Position numbers and translations under genes: made by a program
In this document: positions 43,462 to 52,773 of the stretch, piece by piece
Layout: each line of letters begins with the position of its first letter
Numbering within the stretch: position 1 is the stretch's first letter
Assembly (NCBI GenBank): GCA_011322625.1
Contig: DRMH01000113.1
Span: 1-52,902, forward strand
DNA from: Thermosulfurimonas dismutans
GTDB taxonomy: Bacteria > Desulfobacterota > Thermodesulfobacteria > Thermodesulfobacteriales > Thermodesulfobacteriaceae
Reading direction: 5' to 3'
Length of the DNA: 52,902 nt
The notes under the pieces: model-generated
What the model saw: the letters and a program-made list of their open reading frames with translations, nothing else
Databases searched by the model: none
What the model was told of the DNA's origin: nothing

Positions 43462-45295
43462 CTGCTGCTGCCGCCTGTTTCAGGACCTTTTCCAGATCCC
43501 GCAGCCGAAAGGGTTTGGGAAGATAATAAAACTCCCCCAGCCCGGACAGGGCCTGACGAACCACCTCCTCGCTATATCCCGAAACGATCACCAGTCTGAG
43601 ATCCGGAAGACGTTCCTTTATCTCCCGGATAAAGCTCAGGATCTCCCCGCTGCGGGTTCGAATGTCGGAGATGAGCACCGCGGGCCTGAGCCCACCCTCC
43701 AGCCCCTGGCGGGCCTCAAAGATCCCCCGGGCGAGATGCGGCCGGTATCCCAGAAACTCCAGCATTTCGCGCAGGGTCTCCAGGAGATGGGGTTCCTCCT
43801 CCACCACCAGGATCTCCGGCCCCGGAACCGGGGCCGGCTTTTTCTCTTCCGCCTCTACCAGGGGAAAATAGATCTTGAACACCGTTCCCCGCCCCGGGGC
43901 GCTGGAGACAGCGATGTGGCCTCCGTACTGTCTTACCAGGGCATAGACCGTGGCCAGCCCCAGCCCGCTTCCTCCCTCTTTGGTGGTGAAATAGGGCTCA
44001 AAGATGTGCGGGAGGATCTCCGGCGGTATGCCCGGACCGGTATCTGCAAAGGTGAGAAGGGCATGCTCCCCGGAGGGAATGCCCAGCAGGGCCACCGTCT
44101 CCTCGGACAGAGCCACCCTCTCCAGCCCCACCCGCACCTCGCCCCCCCGGGGCATGGCCTCCCGGGCATTGGAGGCCAGATTGAAGAGGATCTGCTGCAA
44201 ATGAACCTCGTTGATCTTCACCGGCAAATGTTCCTCGATCTTCTCCACCTTCACCCGGATCTTGGAACCCAGGAGGTGTTGCAGGACCTCCACCTGGCGG
44301 ACCAAAAATTCGGAAAGATCCAGAATGCGGGCCTGAGGGGTGTTCTGACGGGAGAAGGTCAGAAGCTCCCGGCTCATGTTGCGCCAGCGCTCGATGAGGT
44401 TCTCCATCTTTTCGAAATACTCCCGCAGCTTCTCCGGCTCCTTCAAACGGAGCTGGGCTACCCCCAGATACCCCTGAAGGGCCATGAAGAGATTGTTGAG
44501 CTCGTGTAATAGAATACCGGTAAACCGGCCCAGACTTTCCATCTTCTGGGCCTGGAGATACTGTTCAAACAGGGCCTTCTGCTCGGTTATGTCCGTGGCC
44601 ATGCCGATGATGATCAATTCCCCCTGCGGGTCCTCGATCCGCATGCAGTTCCAGATGAGATCCCTCTTCTCCCCGGAGACCGTACGCACCGGCAACTCCA
44701 CCCCCAGTTTGAAGACCCCGCAGCGCACCTCCTGGCAATGTTTTTCCCATTCGGCGCGATCCTCCTCCGGAACCATGAGTTCAAAGACACTCCTGCCCAG
44801 GGCCCTTTCCCGGGGAATACCGGTGATCTTTTCGAAGGAACGGTTCACAAAGGATAAACGGTTATCCTTGTTGAAGAGGATGAGGACCGGGGTCTCCTCC
44901 AGGATTCGGGTATAGAACTCCACCTCCCGACGCAATCTCCTCTCCAGGCGTTTCTTCTCGGTGATGTCGATGAGGACCGAGAGATACACCAGCTCGTTGC
45001 GCCAGGACAGAGCCGTGCTCCGCACCTCGTACCATCGCTGATCCCGCGGGCTGAAGACCTCCCAGACTATGGACTTCCTCTCCCGGAGGACCTCCTCCTT
45101 GCGACACCAGGGACAGGGCTCCTCCTGGGCATAAAAGGCCTCGAAACAGAGCCTGCCCACCGGATCCTCCCGATAGCGGCTTCTTAAGGCCCGGTTAACA
45201 TAAAGGACCCGGAAGTCCTGCGAGACTACAGAAATCATACCCGGGAAGAGATCCAGAATGCTCTGGTAAAATTCCAGATCAAGTTCCATGGGCAT
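43454..45295 (-). CDS. Hybrid sensor histidine kinase (PAS-PAS-HisKA-HATPase-REC)
   Basis: The 613 residues have no membrane helix, so the protein is cytoplasmic. Domains: PAS 1 (about 8-112) with Cys50 and a CPWC pair (61-64) that could hold a cofactor or sense redox; PAS 2 (about 125-240); HisKA with His264 in LLHELNNL; an ATPase with N box Asn376, DTGPGIP (418-424) and GSGLGLATV; and a receiver (about 494-608) with Asp544 and Lys594. The receiver's usual acidic pair reads EEE. The output is not encoded nearby. There is no clear ribosome site before either ATG (45295 or 45289). It is followed by xerC with an 8-nt overlap. Confidence 0.93.
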   Translation of the reverse strand: MPMELDLEFYQSILDLFPGMISVVSQDFRVLYVNRALRSRYREDPVGRLCFEAFYAQEEPCPWCRKEEVLRERKSIVWEVFSPRDQRWYEVRSTALSWRNELVYLSVLIDITEKKRLERRLRREVEFYTRILEETPVLILFNKDNRLSFVNRSFEKITGIPRERALGRSVFELMVPEEDRAEWEKHCQEVRCGVFKLGVELPVRTVSGEKRDLIWNCMRIEDPQGELIIIGMATDITEQKALFEQYLQAQKMESLGRFTGILLHELNNLFMALQGYLGVAQLRLKEPEKLREYFEKMENLIERWRNMSRELLTFSRQNTPQARILDLSEFLVRQVEVLQHLLGSKIRVKVEKIEEHLPVKINEVHLQQILFNLASNAREAMPRGGEVRVGLERVALSEETVALLGIPSGEHALLTFADTGPGIPPEILPHIFEPYFTTKEGGSGLGLATVYALVRQYGGHIAVSSAPGRGTVFKIYFPLVEAEEKKPAPVPGPEILVVEEEPHLLETLREMLEFLGYRPHLARGIFEARQGLEGGLRPAVLISDIRTRSGEILSFIREIKERLPDLRLVIVSGYSEEVVRQALSGLGEFYYLPKPFRLRDLEKVLKQAAAADV

Positions 45296-45347
45296 CGGGA
45301 AATTTTTGTTCTATTTTTAGTAAAACAAATTTTTATCCGGAGGGCAA

Positions 45348-47033
45348 ATGGACCGACTGCGGAGGACCCTTTTCCGTCTGGACGGACGCGGCTACGGAGC
45401 CTACAAGGAACTACGCGGGGCCTATCGGTTCCCGGAATTCACCCTTTATCTGGATCGCATTCAGTCCGACCCCTTTGCTCCTCCCAGCCGGGTCAGGGTA
45501 CGGGTTCCGGCGGAGGTGGCCCGTCTGCCCTCCTCGGCCTACGCCTCGGAACCCCGGAGGATCGGCCTGGAAAACTTTCTGGCCGACACCCTGGCCCGCA
45601 GGGCCAGAGAATACTCCGGAGTCAAGGGCTCGGGGAAGAGCGGGCTCATCGTGGTCCACGGACCGGGCCAGGAACTCCTGCCCCGCTCCACCGTGTCCGT
45701 ATTCCCCGACGGACAGGTGGAGGCCCGTTTTTTCGTGGGGCTTCCGGCGGCCGGCCGCCGCATCCTGGCCCGGGAGGCCTGGAAACTCCTGGGAGAAATC
45801 CTTCCCCGTCTGGTACGGGAAAGCCTCCTTTATCCCCACCTCCCCTCGGCCTCGCTCTGGGAATTCGTAACTACTTACGAGGACGCCCACTACCTGCGGG
45901 AAAAGCTCGCCGAAATGGGACTGGTGGCCTTTGTGGCCGAAGGGGCCGTTCTTCCCCGGGCCTCCGGGGTGGACCCCCGTCCGGCTCCGGAGGCCATCCC
46001 TTTTGAGCCCCCTCCGGAATTGCTCGTGAAAATAGAGCTTCCCCATCGGGGCCCGGTCCGGGGAATGGGAATCCCGGAGGGAATCACCCTCATCGTGGGA
46101 GGCGGTTTCCACGGCAAATCCACCCTGCTTCGAGCCCTGGAACTCGGAATCTATAACCATCGTCCCGGCGACGGTCGCGAGCTGGTGGTCTCCCGTTACG
46201 AAACGGTCAAGATCCGGGCCGAGGACGGCCGTTCGGTCTGCGGGGTGGATATCTCCCCCTTTATTACCCATCTTCCCCTGGGCAAACCCACCGAGAACTT
46301 CGAAACCCCCTGCGCCTCGGGGTCCACCAGTCAGGCCGCGGCCATCATGGAAGCCCTGGAGGCCGGGGCCCGGGTGTTGCTCCTGGACGAGGACACCTCC
46401 GCCACCAACTTCATGATCCGGGACGCCCGGATGCAGGCCCTCATCGCCAAGGAAAAGGAACCCATCACCCCTTTTATCGATCGGGTACGCGAACTTTACG
46501 AGCGTTTCGGGGTCTCCACCGTACTGGTCATGGGGGGGTCCGGGGACTATCTGGAGGTGGCGGATACGGTTATAGCCATGGATCACTTTCGTCCCCGGGT
46601 GGTCACCGCCGAGGCCCGGCGGATCGTTCAGGCCTATCCTTCGGGCCGTAAACGGGAGTGTCCCCGGCCTCTGGAGAGGATCCCCCGGCGAAGGGTCCTT
46701 TCCTCCGGACTGCCCCGCGGGGAATGGAAGATCAAGGTCCAGGGCACCCGGGGACTGATCCTGGCCCGCCAGGAAATAGATCTCTCCGCCGTGGAGCAAC
46801 TGGTCTCCGCAGATCAGGTGCGAACCATCGGGATCCTCTTCGCCCCCCTGCTGGAAAAACTCCGTTCCGGCCGAACCATCGATCAGGCCGTAGCCGAACT
46901 GGAGGAGCGTCTGCGGAAGGAAGGGTTTTCGGCCCTGACCCGGGAGGCCCGGGGAGACCTGGCCTTTGTGCGGCGTTTCGAACTGGCCGCCGCCCTGAAC
47001 CGTCTGCGGACCCTTAAGGCTCAGCCCCTATGA
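45348..47033 (+). CDS. Predicted ATPase of the ABC class (PF09818 type)
   Basis: The 561 residues match a conserved but poorly known group of soluble ABC-like ATPases. Visible are GGGFHGKSTLL (Walker A, 251-261), a signature-like ASGSTSQAAAIMEAL (323-337), Walker B VLLLDEDTSATNFMIRD (343-359) and the N-terminal 'DGRGYGAYKELRGAYRF'. The trypanosome RNA-editing factor MRB1590 belongs to the same group and binds RNA, so an RNA role is possible. It is not a transporter: there are no permeases. CCGGAGGG precedes the ATG. It overlaps the PBP gene by 4 nt. Confidence 0.85.
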   Translation: MDRLRRTLFRLDGRGYGAYKELRGAYRFPEFTLYLDRIQSDPFAPPSRVRVRVPAEVARLPSSAYASEPRRIGLENFLADTLARRAREYSGVKGSGKSGLIVVHGPGQELLPRSTVSVFPDGQVEARFFVGLPAAGRRILAREAWKLLGEILPRLVRESLLYPHLPSASLWEFVTTYEDAHYLREKLAEMGLVAFVAEGAVLPRASGVDPRPAPEAIPFEPPPELLVKIELPHRGPVRGMGIPEGITLIVGGGFHGKSTLLRALELGIYNHRPGDGRELVVSRYETVKIRAEDGRSVCGVDISPFITHLPLGKPTENFETPCASGSTSQAAAIMEALEAGARVLLLDEDTSATNFMIRDARMQALIAKEKEPITPFIDRVRELYERFGVSTVLVMGGSGDYLEVADTVIAMDHFRPRVVTAEARRIVQAYPSGRKRECPRPLERIPRRRVLSSGLPRGEWKIKVQGTRGLILARQEIDLSAVEQLVSADQVRTIGILFAPLLEKLRSGRTIDQAVAELEERLRKEGFSALTREARGDLAFVRRFELAAALNRLRTLKAQPL

Positions 47034-49021
47034 GAAGGCTCTCCTATTATCACCTTTCGGTCCTGCTGGTGGCGGCAGCCGCGGCCAGTCTCTTCATCAT
47101 CCTGGGAGGGGTCTATTTCTATCTGACCCTCAACCTTCCGGATATCTCCACCCTCAAACATTACCGTCCCCCGGCCACCACCATCGTCTATGACCGGAAC
47201 GGAACCCCCATCGCCTACTGGTACAGGGAGCGACGTTTCCCGGTGCCTCTCCGCAAGATGCCCCCTTATCTCATTCAGGCCTTCGTGGCCGCGGAGGACG
47301 CCCGATTTTACGAACACAAGGGCGTGGATTTCATCAGCATCCTGCGGGCCCTCATCGCGGACATCAAGGCCCGCAGGGTGGTTCAGGGGGGGAGCACCAT
47401 CACCCAGCAGGTGGCCCGCTCCCTTCTCCTCTCCCGGGAGCGGACCCTTTCCCGCAAGATCCGGGAGGCCATTTTAGCCTGGCAGATCGACCGGGCCCTC
47501 TCCAAGGACGAAATCCTGAACATCTATCTCAATCATATCTATCTCGGAGCCGGGGCCTACGGGGTGGAGTCCGCGGCCCTGACCTATTTCGGCAAACATG
47601 TCTGGCAGCTCACCCTTCCCGAGGCGGCCCTTATCGCCGGTCTTCCTCCGGCCCCCAGTCGCCTCAACCCCCTGGCCGACCCCAAGGCAGCCCTGAAGCG
47701 CCGGGCCTACGTGTTAAAACGCATGGCCGAGGAGGGTTATATTACCTGGGAAACCGCCCGTAAGGCGGAAAAGGCCCCTCTAAACCTCCATCCCATGGAC
47801 TTCTCTCCGGATCCCCGCGCCGGGTACTTCCTGCAGATCGTACGGCGGCGTCTGGAACGTATGCTGGGGAAGGATCGGCTCCTTACCGGGGGGTACCGTA
47901 TCTACACCACCCTGGATCTGGCCTGGCAGGATAGGGTCTGGCCCGCGGTGCTCAGGCGTCTCTCCCTGATCCCGCGTCGTCACCATCGCAAGGATATCCC
48001 CCAGGTGGCGGCGGTGTGTCTGGAGAATCCCACCGGTGAGGTGCGCCTGCTCATGGGGGGAAGGGACTTCCGGGAAAGCCGCTTCAACCGCGCGGTCTTC
48101 GCCCGGCGTCCTCCGGGTTCGGCCTTAAAACCCTTTCTCTGGGCCCGGGCCCTGGAGGACGATCTCCTGCGCCCGGATTCCCTGGTGGTGGATGAACCCG
48201 TGGTCTTGCCCGGAGGAAAATCCGGCCAGCTGTGGCGTCCCCGGAACTTCGATCACCGTTACCTGGGCATCATCTCCCTGCGTACCGCCCTGGTGGATTC
48301 CCGCAATACCGTGGCGGTCAAGATCGCCCGGGCCCTGGGCATAGGCGAGGTCCAGGAAACCCTCCGGGCGGTGGAGATCTCGGGGCCCCTTCCCCGCAAC
48401 CTCTCCCTGGCCCTGGGAAGCGCCGGGGTATCCCCCTGGGAACTCACCCGGGCCTATACCGTCTTTCCCCTGAACGGAGAGCTGGTGGAACCCCATCTGG
48501 TGGCCCTGATCCAGGATCGGCAGGGCAAAATCATTTACCGGGCTCACCCCCGCCGGAAACGCGTCTTTTCCCCGGAAACGGCCTACGTGGTGAATTTCTA
48601 TCTCCGGGAGGTGGTCCGGGAGGGCACCGGAAGATGCGCCCGGGTTTTGGGGGTCCCGGCCGGAGGGAAGACCGGCACCACCGATCTCTATCAGGATGCC
48701 TGGTTTATCGGGTTTACCCCGGATTATACCTGCGGGGTGTGGGTGGGCTACGATAAGCCCAAAACCCTGGGACGGCTCGAGACCGGAGGACGGGCCGCCT
48801 GTCCGCTGTGGGTGGAGCTCCTGCGCGGCCTGTCTCTTACCCCGGAAAAGTTCCAGGTCCCGGAGGGAATAACCTTCGTTCCCTTCCGCGATCGTTCCCC
48901 CTCCGGACAGACGGAGGAAATCTGGCTGCCTTACCCGGAAGACAAGGTGCCGGAGATCCGGGAGGTGCCCAGGATCAGGCCTCGACCCGGTCTTCTAAGA
49001 TGGCTGTTCTGGTGGCGCTGA
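47030..49021 (+). CDS. Class A penicillin-binding protein (PBP1A-like)
   Basis: This bifunctional peptidoglycan synthase has 663 residues, one N-terminal membrane anchor (about 8-34), a GT51 glycosyltransferase domain (FVAAEDARFYEHKGVDF, GGSTITQQVAR) and a transpeptidase domain. The latter has the serine motif GSALKP, the SRN motif in VDSRNTVAV, and KTGTT. The C-terminus is Pro/Arg-rich. It acts outside the inner membrane. It is coupled to the upstream ATPase by a 4-nt overlap. Its last 47 nt overlap the convergent CBS gene. Confidence 0.95.
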   Translation: MRRLSYYHLSVLLVAAAAASLFIILGGVYFYLTLNLPDISTLKHYRPPATTIVYDRNGTPIAYWYRERRFPVPLRKMPPYLIQAFVAAEDARFYEHKGVDFISILRALIADIKARRVVQGGSTITQQVARSLLLSRERTLSRKIREAILAWQIDRALSKDEILNIYLNHIYLGAGAYGVESAALTYFGKHVWQLTLPEAALIAGLPPAPSRLNPLADPKAALKRRAYVLKRMAEEGYITWETARKAEKAPLNLHPMDFSPDPRAGYFLQIVRRRLERMLGKDRLLTGGYRIYTTLDLAWQDRVWPAVLRRLSLIPRRHHRKDIPQVAAVCLENPTGEVRLLMGGRDFRESRFNRAVFARRPPGSALKPFLWARALEDDLLRPDSLVVDEPVVLPGGKSGQLWRPRNFDHRYLGIISLRTALVDSRNTVAVKIARALGIGEVQETLRAVEISGPLPRNLSLALGSAGVSPWELTRAYTVFPLNGELVEPHLVALIQDRQGKIIYRAHPRRKRVFSPETAYVVNFYLREVVREGTGRCARVLGVPAGGKTGTTDLYQDAWFIGFTPDYTCGVWVGYDKPKTLGRLETGGRAACPLWVELLRGLSLTPEKFQVPEGITFVPFRDRSPSGQTEEIWLPYPEDKVPEIREVPRIRPRPGLLRWLFWWR

Positions 49022-49697
49022 CCCGGGGAGACTTCACCCGGCTTACATCGTCCCGGGCCCAGTAGCGCACCCTGTAATTCCGGCTCAGGGCCTCCAGAAG
49101 GGCCTGAAGCTTATCCTCCGGGAGATCTTTTATCCGCACAAAGACCTGTCTTCCCGGGGAATCGATCCCTTCCCGATAGGTCAGAATGCTGATGATCCTG
49201 GCTCCGTGGCTGATGATCAGATGGGTCAGTTCGTCCAGCTTGTCCGAATCCTCGATCTCCAGACCGATCTGGATGGGACCGTAATAGATACCGGTAATGT
49301 TCACAAAGACCTTGAACACATCGGTCTGGGTGATAATCCCCACCACGTGGCCCGCCTCGTCCACCACCGGCAGACCGGAAATGCGGTTCTCCAGCATCAG
49401 GACCGCCGCATACTCCACGGTGTCCTCGGGACGAACGGTGATGGGATCCGGGGTCATGATGTCCTTTACCCGCACCTCGGAAAGGAGATAATAGAGTTCA
49501 TGCACATCCAGGGCCGTAGCCTTGGAGGGGGTGGCCTCTTTGATGTCCCGATCGCTCACGATCCCCACCAGCTTCCCCCCCCGCACCACGGGAATACGCC
49601 GGATGTTGTGTTCCTTCATGATCTGGGAGGCCTTCATGATGGAAGCATTCTCATCCAGTACGATTACCTCTTCGGTCATCCAGTCCTTTACCAGCAT
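48975..49697 (-). CDS. CBS-pair plus ACT-domain protein (AcuB-like)
   Basis: The 240 residues have two CBS domains (about 1-60 and 75-130; 'DWMTEEVIVLDENASIMKA', 'DIMTPDPITVRPEDTVEYA') that usually bind adenine nucleotides, then an ACT-like region (about 140-215). The layout is that of AcuB-type regulators, but the partner is unknown. GGAGGAGC precedes the ATG, and a promoter sharing its -35 with yjbQ lies upstream. The 3' end overlaps the PBP gene antisense by 47 nt. Confidence 0.88.
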   Translation of the reverse strand: MLVKDWMTEEVIVLDENASIMKASQIMKEHNIRRIPVVRGGKLVGIVSDRDIKEATPSKATALDVHELYYLLSEVRVKDIMTPDPITVRPEDTVEYAAVLMLENRISGLPVVDEAGHVVGIITQTDVFKVFVNITGIYYGPIQIGLEIEDSDKLDELTHLIISHGARIISILTYREGIDSPGRQVFVRIKDLPEDKLQALLEALSRNYRVRYWARDDVSRVKSPRVSATRTAILEDRVEA

Positions 49698-49732
49698 TCT
49701 TGCTCCTCCGAAAAAGGAATCTTTCTCGGCCC

Positions 49733-49761
49733 ATTATGCCTCCGAAAGATCCTTTTGACAA
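49733..49761 (-). promoter_or_regulatory. Promoter of the CBS/ACT gene, sharing its -35 with yjbQ
   Basis: On the minus strand, TTGTCA (49761-49756), a 17-nt spacer and CATAAT (49738-49733) give a start near 49726. Each box is one base off consensus. Confidence 0.65.
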
Positions 49762-49782
49762 CCGAGCCGGAAGGGATATAGT
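49755..49782 (+). promoter_or_regulatory. Promoter of yjbQ-ssb
   Basis: A perfect TTGACA (49755-49760), a 16-nt spacer and TATAGT (49777-49782) give a start near 49789 and a short leader with GGGAGG. Confidence 0.65.
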
Positions 49783-49804
49783 TTTAAGATCACGGGAGGT
49801 GTGT

Positions 49805-50194
49805 ATGGAGGTCATCACCGTCAAGAGCACGGCCAGGACCCAGTTCATCGATATTACCGAGGAGGTTTCCCGGCGGGTGAAAGGGGTCAAGAGCGGGGTA
49901 TGCTTCCTTTACGTCCCCCACACCACGGCCGGGCTGGTGATAAACGAAGGGGCCGATCCGGCGGTAGCCGAGGACATCCTGAGGGTCTATGAACGTCTGG
50001 CCCCCTATGAATTCGCCTATCGGCATCTGGAGGGCAATTCCCCGGCCCATGTCAAGGCCAGTCTCACCGGGCCCTGTCTTTCCGTGCTGGTGGAGGAGGG
50101 GAGACCGGTTCTGGGAACCTGGCAGCGCATCTTCTTCGCCGAATACGACGGCCCCCGCACCCGCAAGGTCTATCTCAAGGTCCTGGAGGGCTGA
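49805..50194 (+). CDS. YjbQ/UPF0047 family protein
   Basis: The 129 residues match the widespread UPF0047 trimers: TEEVSRRV, the metal/phosphate-binding VPHTTAGLVINEGADP with its conserved His and Glu, HLEGNSPAHVKASLTGP and 'GTWQRIFFAEYDGPRTR'. A weak thiamine-phosphate synthase activity has been reported for the family, but the main role is unclear. The ATG at 49805 follows GGGAGGTGTGT; the upstream frame runs through the promoter. ssb starts 3 nt after its stop. Confidence 0.92.
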   Translation: MEVITVKSTARTQFIDITEEVSRRVKGVKSGVCFLYVPHTTAGLVINEGADPAVAEDILRVYERLAPYEFAYRHLEGNSPAHVKASLTGPCLSVLVEEGRPVLGTWQRIFFAEYDGPRTRKVYLKVLEG

Positions 50195-50197
50195 AAC

Positions 50198-50611
50198 ATG
50201 AGTGTGAACAAGGTCATCCTTATCGGCAGACTGGGGGCGGATCCGGAGATCCGCTACACCGCCGACGGACAGCCTGTGGCCACCTTCCGCATCGCCACCA
50301 ATGAAATCCGGGTCAAAAACGGAGAAAGACAGGAACACACCGAATGGCATCGCATCGTGGCCTTCGGTCGTCTGGCCGAGATCTGCGGCGAGTACCTCAC
50401 CAAGGGGCGCCAGGTGTATATTGAAGGGCGCCTGCGGACCCGTTCCTTCGAGGATCGGGAGGGGCAAAAACGCTGGGTCACCGAGATCGTGGCCAGCGAT
50501 ATGCGCATGCTGGGGAGCCGTCGCGAGGAGGGCCCGGTCTCCGAACCCGGACCGAGCCGGGGGGAAGAGGGCCTTCCGGAACCTCCCCCTGACGAGGATT
50601 TACCCTTTTAA
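50198..50611 (+). CDS. ssb: Single-stranded DNA-binding protein
   Basis: SSB coats single-stranded DNA in replication and repair. The 137 residues begin [20 protein letters not shown], with '[20 protein letters not shown]' and [14 protein letters not shown] completing the OB fold (about 1-105). A Pro/Glu-rich linker leads to the acidic tail DEDLPF, which recruits partner proteins. The short linker is usual for thermophiles. A GGAGGG site lies inside the yjbQ end. The stop overlaps the convergent hemA stop by 4 nt. Confidence 0.97.
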   Translation: MSVNKVILIGRLGADPEIRYTADGQPVATFRIATNEIRVKNGERQEHTEWHRIVAFGRLAEICGEYLTKGRQVYIEGRLRTRSFEDREGQKRWVTEIVASDMRMLGSRREEGPVSEPGPSRGEEGLPEPPPDEDLPF

Positions 50612-51951
50612 TCCTTCTCGGAAGCGCCGGCCGAAAGGATCTCTCTCCACTCCGGGGAAAGGTTCTCCAGATCGCCATCCAGATCGAAGACCCTTCTTAC
50701 CGTGGTAATGGCCTCCCGCCCCATGCGGTGATACCCCATCTTCAGGTAGAGGATCGGGGCGTGGAGGAGCTTGTTCACGATGGCCTCGGTCATCACCTCC
50801 AGGGCCTCCTGATCCTCCGGGGAAAGGTTGCGCAAGCGGGGAAGGGTGCGGGCCATTTCCCTCCGTCTTATTTCCTCGGCCTTTTCCCTCAGGGCCTTGA
50901 TGGTGGGATAGACCTCAAGCTCCCGCAGCCAGCGCTCGAACTTGAGGACCTCCTCCTCGATGATCCGGTCGGCCCGGCGGGCCTCCTTGCGCCGGCGGCC
51001 CAGGTTCTCTTCCACCACCTGTTTGAGGTCGTCTATATCAAAGACATAGACGTTTTCGAGTTCGTTCACCGCCGGCTCTATGTCCCGGGGAACGGCGATA
51101 TCAATAAGAAAAAGGGGCCTCAAACGTCTTTTCCGCAGGAGGGGTTTTACCGTTTCGCGGGTGATCACATAACCCGGGGCCCCGGTGGAGGAGATCACGA
51201 TATCGGCCTCCAGCAGACACTCGGGAAGCTCCTCCAGGCTGTAGGCCTCGCCCCGGAACCTTTCCGCCAGCTCCACGGCCCGGGAGAAGGTCCGGTTCGC
51301 CACGAGCATCTTCTCCACCCCGGCGGAAAGAAGATGCTGCGCCGCCAGTTCGGCCATCTCCCCGGCTCCCACCAGGAGGGCCTTCTTGCCCCGCAGCGAA
51401 CCGAAGATCTTTTTGGCCAGCTCCACCGCGGCGTAGCTCACCGAAACCGCATACGAACCGATCCCGGTTTCGGTGCGCACCCGCTTGGCCACGGAAAAGG
51501 TGCGGTGCAGCAGACGGTTGAGGATCGGACCGGTGGTCCGGCGCCGGGCCGCCTCCCGATAGGCCTCCTTGACCTGCCCCAGGATCTGGGGTTCCCCCAG
51601 GACCATGGAATCCAGCCCCGCCGCCACCCGAAAAAGATGCCGCACCGCCTCCATGTCGCGCAGGACGTAAAGATGGGGCTCGAACTGGGCTCTCGAAAGC
51701 CCGGTCTCCCGCGCCAGGAGGTCCTTGAGCCCGGCAAGGGTCTCCTCCACCTCCTCGGTAACCAGAAGGAACTCCACCCGATTACAGGTGGAGAGAAAAT
51801 AGGCCTCGCTCGCCTGCGGAAGTTCCTGGCGCAGGATGTCCAGGGGATGGGTTCCCTTCTTCTCCAGGGCAAACCTCTCCCGCACCTCTACCGGCGCGGT
51901 CCGGTGATTGAGCCCCACCAGAAGGAGTCGTTCCCTAAGTCCACCTTCCAT
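50608..51951 (-). CDS. hemA: Glutamyl-tRNA reductase
   Basis: HemA reduces Glu-tRNA(Glu) to glutamate semialdehyde, the committed step of the C5 route to heme. The 447 residues carry [16 protein letters not shown] (14-29), [10 protein letters not shown] with catalytic Cys56, an NADPH-binding [15 protein letters not shown], and a C-terminal dimerising helical region. The start overlaps ccsB by 17 nt, linking heme supply to cytochrome c maturation. Confidence 0.97.
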   Translation of the reverse strand: MEGGLRERLLLVGLNHRTAPVEVRERFALEKKGTHPLDILRQELPQASEAYFLSTCNRVEFLLVTEEVEETLAGLKDLLARETGLSRAQFEPHLYVLRDMEAVRHLFRVAAGLDSMVLGEPQILGQVKEAYREAARRRTTGPILNRLLHRTFSVAKRVRTETGIGSYAVSVSYAAVELAKKIFGSLRGKKALLVGAGEMAELAAQHLLSAGVEKMLVANRTFSRAVELAERFRGEAYSLEELPECLLEADIVISSTGAPGYVITRETVKPLLRKRRLRPLFLIDIAVPRDIEPAVNELENVYVFDIDDLKQVVEENLGRRRKEARRADRIIEEEVLKFERWLRELEVYPTIKALREKAEEIRRREMARTLPRLRNLSPEDQEALEVMTEAIVNKLLHAPILYLKMGYHRMGREAITTVRRVFDLDGDLENLSPEWREILSAGASEKD

Positions 51952-52765
51952 AGTTGTGTAACCCCGGGAGTAAAAGATTTACCACGAAAAAACTGATTAT
52001 CCAGACCACAAACCCCAGCAGGGCCATAATCGCTGCCCTTCTTCCCCTCCAGCCCACGATGAGCCTTTCATGCAAAAGGGCCGCATAAATAAACCATAGA
52101 ATAAGGGACCAGGTTTCCTTGGGGTCCCAGCTCCAGTAACTTCCCCAGGCCTTTTCCGCCCACAGGGCCCCGGTGATGATCCCCACGGTGAGGAGGGGGA
52201 ACCCGTACTTGAGGCTCATTTCGTTCAAGCGATCCAGGGACTCCAGCGGCGGAAGACGCCGAAAGATCCCCCCGAGCATCTTGCGTTTGACCTGTCTTTC
52301 CTGAAGAAGGTACATGAAACCGGCCACCGCGGCCACTAGGAAAAAGGCATAGGAAAGCAGGGAGATGGTGGCATGAAAGGGCAACCATATACTGCGCAGG
52401 GCCGGCGGCAGAGGAGTGGGACCATAGGGGGAAAGGAGGGCCACCCCCACCAGGAGCAGCACCACCGGGGCCAGAAAGGTCCCCAGGGTATAGACCTTGG
52501 GGCCCTTAAGGGTAAAGAAAAAATAGACCCCCACCACCGCCCAGGCTAGAAAGGAGGTGGCTCCGTGAAAGGAGATCACCGGCGGGGCCTTCAGGGCCAG
52601 GGTCCGCAGGGCCAGACTCAGGGTATGGAGCCCGAACCCGGCCAGAAATACCCACCGGGCCCCCCGCAGGGCCTCGGGTTTTAAGGTGTAAAAATAGATT
52701 AAAAAACCTACCGTAGCGATCCCGTAAAGGATCAGGGCCAGTTTAAGAAAAAAGATCTCCGGCAT
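51935..52765 (-). CDS. CcsA/ResC-type cytochrome c assembly protein (HemX-like)
   Basis: The 276 residues have eight predicted membrane helices. The heme-handling signature WGSYWSWDPKETW (about 208-220) is intact, with conserved His at SFHGATSF and LPFHATISLLSY. It is similar to CcsA and to the HemX proteins found beside hemA. It fits the diheme peroxidase elsewhere in the window, which needs covalent heme attachment. No ResB/Ccs1 partner is visible. The ATG at 52765 has no ribosome site, and a weak promoter puts the RNA start 2 nt upstream. Confidence 0.88.
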   Translation of the reverse strand: MPEIFFLKLALILYGIATVGFLIYFYTLKPEALRGARWVFLAGFGLHTLSLALRTLALKAPPVISFHGATSFLAWAVVGVYFFFTLKGPKVYTLGTFLAPVVLLLVGVALLSPYGPTPLPPALRSIWLPFHATISLLSYAFFLVAAVAGFMYLLQERQVKRKMLGGIFRRLPPLESLDRLNEMSLKYGFPLLTVGIITGALWAEKAWGSYWSWDPKETWSLILWFIYAALLHERLIVGWRGRRAAIMALLGFVVWIISFFVVNLLLPGLHNYGRWT

Positions 52766-52773
52766 CGGATCTT

